Made by a program: the position numbers and the translations under genes | In this document: positions 29,718 through 36,610 of the stretch, in pieces | How the letters are laid out: the number at the start of each line of letters is the position of its first letter | Position numbering within the stretch: the first letter of the stretch is position 1 | Notes under the pieces: generated by a model | Database searches by the model: none | Told to the model about the DNA's origin: nothing | Seen by the model: only the letters and a program-made list of their open reading frames with translations | From: Deltaproteobacteria bacterium | GTDB lineage: Bacteria; Desulfobacterota; Binatia; Binatales; Binataceae | Length of the DNA stretch: 36,610 nt | NCBI GenBank assembly: GCA_021799555.1 | Contig: JAJZAG010000001.1 | Location: 9,674 to 46,283 of the forward strand | Reading direction: 5' to 3'

Positions 29718-32222
29718 TTAGTGCTGCCAAAGGATTTGTGCCGCCTCCAAAGGAATCGCGGCATCAGGGTGACGCGGTATAACACGCGGCGTGAATTCAT
29801 CGGTGCGGCGATTAGATGGCACCTGTGCCGCATAGGTCCAGCCTTTGACCGCTCCGACAAGCTCGTCGCCGCGGGTCATCTTGATTCGTTCCGGTGTGTC
29901 AGAGCCGAGCGGTTCAGCATAGAGCTCGACCTCGATCGCATTCGGATCAATGTCATCAAGGTAGAGCTGAACATGGATTAGATGATGTTCTGCGGAACTC
30001 TCGACATGAACGTTGCCAAAGTAGATCGCGGGCCAATGGCGGAAAAGCTGCTCGCGCCACGCGAGCAGCTGTTTGCCCAGGGCCGCATTGTTATCGGCGC
30101 GCTTACGGTAGGCACGTGCGGCGGGAACATAATATTGATCGGTATATTCGCGCACCGCACGATTGGCCGAAAATAAAGGGGTCAGATGTGCCATGCTCTG
30201 GCGAATTTTGGCTACCCACGCCGTCGGAATGCCGGAATCATCCCGGGTGTAGAAAGAGGGAATTACCTCTTTTTCAAGTAGCGCATAGAGTTGATTGGCT
30301 TCCGTGGCGTCCCAAACAGAGTCGTCATCGTGAAATTTTCCGTCTCCTAAAGACCATCCGACCTCCGGCGCGTAGGCTTCCGCCCACCATCCGTCCAGTT
30401 CAGAAAGATTGAGACCTCCGTTCACCAGCACCTTCATGCCACTGGTGCCACACGCTTCCCACGGACGCCGAGGCGTATTGATCCAGAGATCGACTCCATA
30501 CACCATGCGCCCGGCCAGCAGGAGATCGTAGTCACTGAGGAAGACGACGTGCTTGCGGACCTCCGGGCGCATCGCAAATAGCACCCAGTCGCGAATCATC
30601 TTTTGACCCGGAAGATCCTGCGGATGAGCCTTCCCCGCAACCAAAAGTTGCACGGGGCGTTGACCTTGGGTCAGAATTCGCACGAGCCGCTCCGGGTCGT
30701 GCAAAAGCAAATTCGGCCTCTTGTAAGAGGTAAATCGGCGGGCGAATCCGATGGTTAGCGTGTTGGGATCGAAAATCGATTCCGCGAGGGTATGATCGCC
30801 GCCAAAGTCTCGGGCCATCCTTGCACGCACATAGTTGACGAGGTCCGCCCGGTTGGACGCGCGTAACTGCCAGATCTGAGCATCGGTAACCGAGCAGATT
30901 TGCTCGCCGACTCTTTCCATCGCTCCGCGCCATCGATTCGGGCCGCAGGTTGTGGTCCATAGCTGGTCCGCGTGAGGCGAATCCCAGCTTGGTGTATGGA
31001 CACCGTTGGTGACGTGCCCTACCGGAACCTCGGCGCGAGGCCATCGTGGAAATAGCGGTTGGAATATTTCCCGGCTAACGATTCCATGCAGGCGGCTGAC
31101 GCCGTTGATTGCAGCGCTTCCATGAAGCGCAAGGTAGGCCATATTGAAGGGTTCATCGGAATTGTCGGGGTTGGCGCGGCCCAGAGCCATCAGTTCGCGC
31201 ATTGTAATGCCGAGGCGCTCTTCCGCGAATGCTTTCAGGTATTGCTCCATCAACGCCGGAGTAAACCGATCGAAGCCAGCGGAGACGGGGGTATGGGTAG
31301 TGAACAGGTTGCCAGCCCGCGTCACCGCCAATGCTGCCTCGAATGCCAAGCCGGTTTGCTCCATGAAACCGTGCGCACGTTCGAGCACGGCAAAGGCGGC
31401 GTGACCCTCGTTGAGATGACAAACTTCGGGGTTCAGTCCCAATCGCGCCAGCATGCGCCAACCGCCGATACCCAACGCGAGCTCCTGCTGAAGCCGCAAT
31501 TCTGAGCCGCCGCCGTAAAGTTCGCTGGTAATGCCGCGATAAGCGGGCGGATTGGCGGGGTCATTGGTATCGAGCAGGTATAGGGTTACGCTGCCGACCC
31601 GCGCCTGCCAGGTGCGCAGCCAAAGCCGCTGCCCCGGCAATCGAATTTCCAGGCGAAACCATTCGCCGTCTTTGTCGCGTACAGGCGAAATGGGTAACTG
31701 ACTCGGATCATTGTAGGGAAAGAGTGCAGTCTGATTTCCCGCTGCGTCGATAAATTGGCGGAAATAGCCCTGCTGGTAGAGCAGCCCAACGCCAACCACG
31801 GGTACCCCGAGATCATTGGCAGCTTTCAGTAAATCGCCCGCCACGTTGCCCAAACCGCCCGAATAAATCGGCAACGCTTCGCTGAGTCCGAATTCCATAC
31901 TGAAGTACGCAATTGCTGTGAGTTGCGCATCGGGATGTGCCTGTTTGAACCATGGCACCTGGCGGCGGTTCCTACGTTCAACCATTGCCTGAATCTGTCT
32001 GCGGTAGCCGGGATCGGCAGCCATTTTCGCGAGCTTTGTCCGTGAGACGGTTTGCAGAACCACCCATGGGTTATGCGTTAATTCCCACAGCTCAGGTTCG
32101 AGCCGGCTCCATAACTCGTCGGCGCCGTGGTCCCAGCAATTACGAAGATCGAGGGCTAATTCAGCCAATTCCTCGACGCCTTCAATATCGGGAGGCTCCA
32201 ATCCATAACCAGTTCTTACCAT
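29718..32222 (-). CDS. glgP: Alpha-glucan phosphorylase (second, shorter-type family with an N-terminal DUF3417-like region)
   Basis: IAYFSMEFGLSEALPIYSGGLGNVAGDLLKAANDLGVPVVGVGLLYQQGYFRQ; VCHLNEGHAAF; PLP-site region WEACGTSGMKVLVNGGLNLSELDGWWAEAY. Confidence 0.93.
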   Translation of the reverse strand: MVRTGYGLEPPDIEGVEELAELALDLRNCWDHGADELWSRLEPELWELTHNPWVVLQTVSRTKLAKMAADPGYRRQIQAMVERRNRRQVPWFKQAHPDAQLTAIAYFSMEFGLSEALPIYSGGLGNVAGDLLKAANDLGVPVVGVGLLYQQGYFRQFIDAAGNQTALFPYNDPSQLPISPVRDKDGEWFRLEIRLPGQRLWLRTWQARVGSVTLYLLDTNDPANPPAYRGITSELYGGGSELRLQQELALGIGGWRMLARLGLNPEVCHLNEGHAAFAVLERAHGFMEQTGLAFEAALAVTRAGNLFTTHTPVSAGFDRFTPALMEQYLKAFAEERLGITMRELMALGRANPDNSDEPFNMAYLALHGSAAINGVSRLHGIVSREIFQPLFPRWPRAEVPVGHVTNGVHTPSWDSPHADQLWTTTCGPNRWRGAMERVGEQICSVTDAQIWQLRASNRADLVNYVRARMARDFGGDHTLAESIFDPNTLTIGFARRFTSYKRPNLLLHDPERLVRILTQGQRPVQLLVAGKAHPQDLPGQKMIRDWVLFAMRPEVRKHVVFLSDYDLLLAGRMVYGVDLWINTPRRPWEACGTSGMKVLVNGGLNLSELDGWWAEAYAPEVGWSLGDGKFHDDDSVWDATEANQLYALLEKEVIPSFYTRDDSGIPTAWVAKIRQSMAHLTPLFSANRAVREYTDQYYVPAARAYRKRADNNAALGKQLLAWREQLFRHWPAIYFGNVHVESSAEHHLIHVQLYLDDIDPNAIEVELYAEPLGSDTPERIKMTRGDELVGAVKGWTYAAQVPSNRRTDEFTPRVIPRHPDAAIPLEAAQILWQH

Positions 32223-32236
32223 AACTCGCTCGTTAG

Positions 32237-33418
32237 CTAATCGTGCGGAACACCAGTATATAGTGTTGAGTATACGTGCCGCGCGATCATGAGATCTTCA
32301 TTAGTGGGAATAACACGAACGATACAGCAGCCGTCTGTGGCGCTGATCGTATCGGCATTTTGCTGATTTTTCCGAGCATCAAGTACGACTCCGAGATGCG
32401 CGAGGCCATTGCAGATTTCCGCTCGCACGAGAGCGGCTTTTTCCCCGATACCGCCGGTAAACACCAGCATGTCGAGCCCGCCGAGAGCGGCCGCGAGGGC
32501 GCCAACCTGCTTACGCGCCTGATAACAAAACATCTCGATCGCCTGAGCCGCGCATGAATCCATATGACTGCGGTCAAGAAGCGTCTTCATGTCCGCAGTG
32601 ACCCCGGATACGCCAAACAATCCCGATTCGTCGTTGACAAGCCGCTCCAACGCGCGCGCGGCAAGATGCTTGTGATTGAGCAGGTAAAGAATGACGCCCG
32701 GGTCCAGATCGCCGCTCCTGGTTCCCATCATAAAGCCGCCGGTTGGCGAAAAACCCATCGTTGTATCGAGCGAACGCCCGTCTCTCACCGCCACCATGCT
32801 GGCGCCGCTACCGAGATGAGCGATAATCAGGCGCCGGGGCGGATTATCACCTAGCGTTTCCATGATGTACTCATAGGAGATGCCGTGAAACCCGTACCGC
32901 CGAATCCCTTCGTCAAACAGTCCACGCGGCAGCGCGAATCGCTCGGCCACTTCGGGCATCGCACGATGAAATGCCGTATCGAAGCACGCAACCTGCGGCA
33001 GACCGGGCGCGAGCGCGGCGATCGCTTCGATACCGGCGAGCTCATCGGGCAAATGCAGCGGTGCGAACGGGATGAGGCTTCGTAAGTTCGCGATCAGAGC
33101 GTCGCTGATCCGCTCAGGAGCTTCATGGTCAGGTCCGCCGTGGACGATACGGTGTCCGGCAGCGTCAGGTGACGGGAGGTCCAGGTGGGCCATCGCGGAA
33201 AACGCCGCCTCGAGTGCCGCGTGCGGCTCGAATATGCTGTCCCCTTCCCTCTCGAACTTTCTGCCGCTGGTGGTAACCCATAGGCGCCCTCGCAGCCCTT
33301 CGCCGCGTTCCACGCCCCCCTGTGCCATCATCGCTCCGATGCTGTTGTCGAATGCGTATAGGGCAAACTTGCGGGTGGAGGAACCGCTATTGAGACAGAA
33401 TATTATTCGCGCAGGCAT
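32237..33418 (-). CDS. ackA: Acetate kinase
   Basis: LNSGSSTRKFALY, GHRIVHGGPDH, CFDTAFHRAMP, RRYGFHGISYEYI, AHLGSGASM, TGGIGEKAALVR. Confidence 0.93.
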   Translation of the reverse strand: MPARIIFCLNSGSSTRKFALYAFDNSIGAMMAQGGVERGEGLRGRLWVTTSGRKFEREGDSIFEPHAALEAAFSAMAHLDLPSPDAAGHRIVHGGPDHEAPERISDALIANLRSLIPFAPLHLPDELAGIEAIAALAPGLPQVACFDTAFHRAMPEVAERFALPRGLFDEGIRRYGFHGISYEYIMETLGDNPPRRLIIAHLGSGASMVAVRDGRSLDTTMGFSPTGGFMMGTRSGDLDPGVILYLLNHKHLAARALERLVNDESGLFGVSGVTADMKTLLDRSHMDSCAAQAIEMFCYQARKQVGALAAALGGLDMLVFTGGIGEKAALVRAEICNGLAHLGVVLDARKNQQNADTISATDGCCIVRVIPTNEDLMIARHVYSTLYTGVPHD

Positions 33419-33451
33419 GACTCAGTCTGTGTCAGTTGCGGGGTTCCATTC

Positions 33452-35851
33452 TCAATACTGCCATGTCCAGTTGGTGACTTCGGGATTGTCGATTCCGTGC
33501 TCGTATGCGTACTGAAGGTGTTCGTAGATTTGATCGGTCAACCATTTCTTGACATGCGCACCGACCGAGCGCAGGCGCGGCACGCGGTCGATTACATCAA
33601 TCACAAGATTGAAGCGATCTACCTGGTTGCTAATAGCCAGTTGCAGCGGTGTATTGATGCTGCCGAACTCCTTGTAGCCGCGCACGTGAAAATTGACGTG
33701 GTTGGTGCGCCGGTAGGCAAGCTTGTGAATCAACCATGGATAGCCGTGAAAATTAAATATGACGGGTTTGTCGATCGTGAACAGGCTGTCGAAGTCGCGA
33801 TCGCTGAGACCATGCGGATGCTCGGACGACGGCTGCAGCTTGAACAAGTCGATCACGTTAATAAAGCGAATCTTCAAGTCGGGAAAACGCTCGCGAAGAA
33901 TCGCGGTCGCTGCCAGCGCCTCGATTGTCACCACGTCTCCCGCGCACGCGATTACCACGTCTGGCTCCGCGTCTTGATCGGTACACGCCCATTCCCAAAG
34001 GCCAAGTCCCTGGGCGCAGTGCCGCTCCGCGGATTCGATATCCAGGAACTGTAGGTGCGGCATCTTGTCGGCGACGATCACGTTGACGTAGTTCGTGCTG
34101 CGCAGACAATGATCGGTAACGCTCAATAGACAATTAGCATCAGGCGGTAGATAGATCCGTGTCACCAAGGCGCTCTTGTTCGTCACGAGATCGATGAAAC
34201 CGGGGTCTTGATGGGTGAAGCCGTTATGATCCTGGCGCCAGACCGTCGAACTAATCAGTATGTTGAGAGAGGAAATCGCGGCGCGCCAAGCGACTTCGGA
34301 ACGGCACTTCTCGAGCCACTTGGCGTGCTGATTGAACATCGAATCGATCACGTGAGCGAACGCCTCGTAGGTCGAGAAGACTGCGTGCCTCCCGGTCAGC
34401 AGATATCCTTCCATCCAACCCTCAAGGGTGTGTTCGCTGAGCATCTCCATAACCCGTCCGTCGGGCGATAGCTCGCCGCCATCGTTGTCTTCGGGTTTGC
34501 GATCGGCGAGCCACGTTTTCTTGGTGGCTTCGTAGATCGCCTGGAGGCGGTTAGAAGCGGTTTCGTCGGGACCGAAGACGCGGAAGCTTGTCATGTTCTC
34601 GCGCATCACGTCGCGCAGAAAAGTTCCCATCACATAGGTGTTTTCCGCTTCGACGCGGCCCGGCTGATCGACCTTGACCGCATACTGGCGGAAATCAGGC
34701 ATGCGCAACGGCTTGCGCAAAAGTCCACCGTTGGCGTGTGGATTTGCGCTCATGCGCCGGTTCCCGGCGGGCGCGAGCTCGCGAAGGCTCGCGACAAGCT
34801 TGCCATTACCGTCGAACAGCTCCTGCGGGCGGTAACTGCGCATCCAGTCTTCCAGGATCTTGAGATGATCGGGATTGGTAGCCACATCGGCGATTGGAAT
34901 TTGATGAGCGCGCCAAAAGCCCTCGATTCGATGCCCGTCCAGCTCCTTTGGCGCGGTCCAGCCTTTTGGCGTCCGCAGTATGATCATCGGCCATCGCGGA
35001 CGGCTTGCGACGCCGCTCGAGCGCGCCTGCACCTGGATCGCGCGAATCTCGGCGAGACAGTGGTCGAGCGTGGCAGCCATCTTCTGATGCATCGCGAGCG
35101 GCTCGGCACCTTCGACTATGTAGGGGATATATCCATAGCCGATGAAGAGGCTTTTGAGTTCCTCTTCCGAGACGCGGGAAAGCAAAGTCGGATTCGCAAT
35201 CTTGTAGCCGTTGAGGTGAAGAATCGGCAGCACGGCTCCGTCACGAATCGGATTGAGGAACTTGTTGGAGTGCCACGACGTCGCCAGCGGCCCGGTTTCT
35301 GCCTCGCCGTCGCCCACTACCGGAACTACGATCAGGTCTGGATTGTCATAAGCAGCGCCATAGGCGTGCGAGATGCTGTAGCCGAGTTCACCGCCCTCGT
35401 TGATTGAGCCCGGGGTCTCGGGCGTGCAGTGGCTGCCGATTCCACCGGGAAAGGAGAACATCTTGAAAAGGCGCTTGAGACCTTCTTCGTCCTGGCTGCG
35501 GTCCGGATAGATTTCCGAATAGGTTCCCTCGAGATAAGCGTTGGCAAGAACCGCGGGCGCTCCATGACCAGGGCCCGAGACGTAGATCATGTTAAGGTCG
35601 TGAAGCCGGATCAGGCGGTTTAAGTGCACCCAGACGAAGCTCTGGCCGGGGTCCGATCCCCAATGGCCGAGCAAACGGCGCTTGATGTGCTCCGGCTGGA
35701 GCGGTGCTCTGAGCAGGGGATTGTCGCGTAAGTAGAGCATTCCAAGCGACAGGTAATTGCACGCGTGCCAATACGCATCGATATTGCGTAGCTCTTCGGC
35801 GCTGAGCGGTGCGGTCGTATCGGCGGGATCGGTTTTTGAGGTTCTGATCAT
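33452..35851 (-). CDS. xfp: Phosphoketolase (xylulose-5-P/fructose-6-P)
   Basis: [102 protein letters not shown]. Start inferred at MIRTSKTD after GGTGG (ORF extends to 35863). Confidence 0.96.
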   Translation of the reverse strand: MIRTSKTDPADTTAPLSAEELRNIDAYWHACNYLSLGMLYLRDNPLLRAPLQPEHIKRRLLGHWGSDPGQSFVWVHLNRLIRLHDLNMIYVSGPGHGAPAVLANAYLEGTYSEIYPDRSQDEEGLKRLFKMFSFPGGIGSHCTPETPGSINEGGELGYSISHAYGAAYDNPDLIVVPVVGDGEAETGPLATSWHSNKFLNPIRDGAVLPILHLNGYKIANPTLLSRVSEEELKSLFIGYGYIPYIVEGAEPLAMHQKMAATLDHCLAEIRAIQVQARSSGVASRPRWPMIILRTPKGWTAPKELDGHRIEGFWRAHQIPIADVATNPDHLKILEDWMRSYRPQELFDGNGKLVASLRELAPAGNRRMSANPHANGGLLRKPLRMPDFRQYAVKVDQPGRVEAENTYVMGTFLRDVMRENMTSFRVFGPDETASNRLQAIYEATKKTWLADRKPEDNDGGELSPDGRVMEMLSEHTLEGWMEGYLLTGRHAVFSTYEAFAHVIDSMFNQHAKWLEKCRSEVAWRAAISSLNILISSTVWRQDHNGFTHQDPGFIDLVTNKSALVTRIYLPPDANCLLSVTDHCLRSTNYVNVIVADKMPHLQFLDIESAERHCAQGLGLWEWACTDQDAEPDVVIACAGDVVTIEALAATAILRERFPDLKIRFINVIDLFKLQPSSEHPHGLSDRDFDSLFTIDKPVIFNFHGYPWLIHKLAYRRTNHVNFHVRGYKEFGSINTPLQLAISNQVDRFNLVIDVIDRVPRLRSVGAHVKKWLTDQIYEHLQYAYEHGIDNPEVTNWTWQY

Positions 35852-36206
35852 TTTCTTCACCACCTTCGCCGGTGCTCATGGCAAATGAGCCTCCGCTCCT
35901 TAAAGAATTCTCGTGAATCGCGACCGACGCAACCACTGAGAAGAGCCGCAGAAAGCGCGCTCCGGCGATGTTTGAGGGAGCAATCGCTATGCCGCTAGCC
36001 AAGACCAAAAACCATAGCGCGCGTAGCGTGGTTGCGGGTTTGGCAATCCAACCAAACGACACAGAGCGAATTGACCGGTGTGCCCAAAAGACACATCGCG
36101 GCGCACTCGGCGGTCGGGGCTGAACGAAAAATATCGGACTACAGGCTGGCTCGATTTTGGCTCTGAATAGGGCTGAAAGTTTTCCAAGGCATCGGAGGAT
36201 GGCGCG

Positions 36207-36610
36207 ATGAAGGTCGAAAATATGATGAATCGCGACGTTAAGAGCTGTCATCCCTATGATCGGCTGAACCGTGGCGCTCAAGTTATGTGGGAAAACACCT
36301 GTGGCGCCGTGCCGATTGTTGACGAGCAATCCCGGCCAATTGGCTTCCTGACCGACCGCGATATCTGTATGGCCGCCTATACGCAAGGCAAGCCTCTGCA
36401 GGAAATGACGGTTGACAGTGCCATGGCGCACAGGATTTTCGCTTGCCGCGCCGACGATGATCTCTCGGCCGCAATGAGGATGATGGCCGAGACCGGGATG
36501 CGCAGGCTCCCCGTAACCGGCCCAGAGGGCAAGCTCGTAGGGATACTATCGCTCGACGATCTCGCGTGCGAAGCAGGAAGAAGCCTGCGCGGAGGTGTGA
36601 ACGCTGAGTT
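36207..36610 (+). CDS. CBS-domain pair protein, truncated at the window end
   Basis: Absent from the ORF track (no stop in window). Reads MKVENMMNRDVKSCHPYDRLNRGAQVMWENTCGAVPIVDEQSRPIGFLTDRDICMAAYTQ...SAAMRMMAETGMRRLPVTGPEGKLVGILSLDDLA; SD GGAGG at 36194-36198. Confidence 0.88.
   Translation, partial: MKVENMMNRDVKSCHPYDRLNRGAQVMWENTCGAVPIVDEQSRPIGFLTDRDICMAAYTQGKPLQEMTVDSAMAHRIFACRADDDLSAAMRMMAETGMRRLPVTGPEGKLVGILSLDDLACEAGRSLRGGVNAE

Noticed and set aside
35592-36431. 279-aa minus-strand ORF
   Set aside because: Overlaps the 5' part of phosphoketolase and the opposite-strand CBS gene; composition is unlike a real protein and no motif is recognisable. High-GC shadow ORF.

Overview
GC-rich, protein-dense bacterial chromosomal window. 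I see no phage, transposase, CRISPR array, rRNA or tRNA. From left to right it holds: the 3' end of fabI; a glyoxalase-II-like metallo-hydrolase; a HemJ/CopD-like membrane protein; an acetyl-CoA hydrolase/CoA-transferase; an FtsB/DivIC-like protein; an unlisted 33-codon Lys-rich mini-gene with its own near-consensus promoter and a structured 3' end; a DUF4412-like protein and a flippase-like (LPG synthase TM-type) membrane protein; an SGNH hydrolase; divergent otsB/otsA; an MsbA-like ABC exporter; an MFS transporter overlapping a secreted Kelch protein; an amylo-alpha-1,6-glucosidase and a GT4 glycosyltransferase; glycogen phosphorylase; and an amidohydrolase. The right third is a compact minus-strand block of phosphoketolase, acetate kinase and alpha-glucan phosphorylase followed by a complete 9-gene N-type ATPase cluster (atpDCQRBEFAG). 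The window ends in a truncated CBS-pair gene. The two best leads are (1) the phosphoketolase/AckA/glucan-phosphorylase genes abutting the N-ATPase cluster with gaps of 36 nt or less, suggesting one transcription unit that links glycogen-derived substrate-level ATP to an ion-pumping ATPase, and (2) the autonomous Lys-rich mini-gene with tandem 3' hairpins. All product names come from reading protein motifs. No database search was run.
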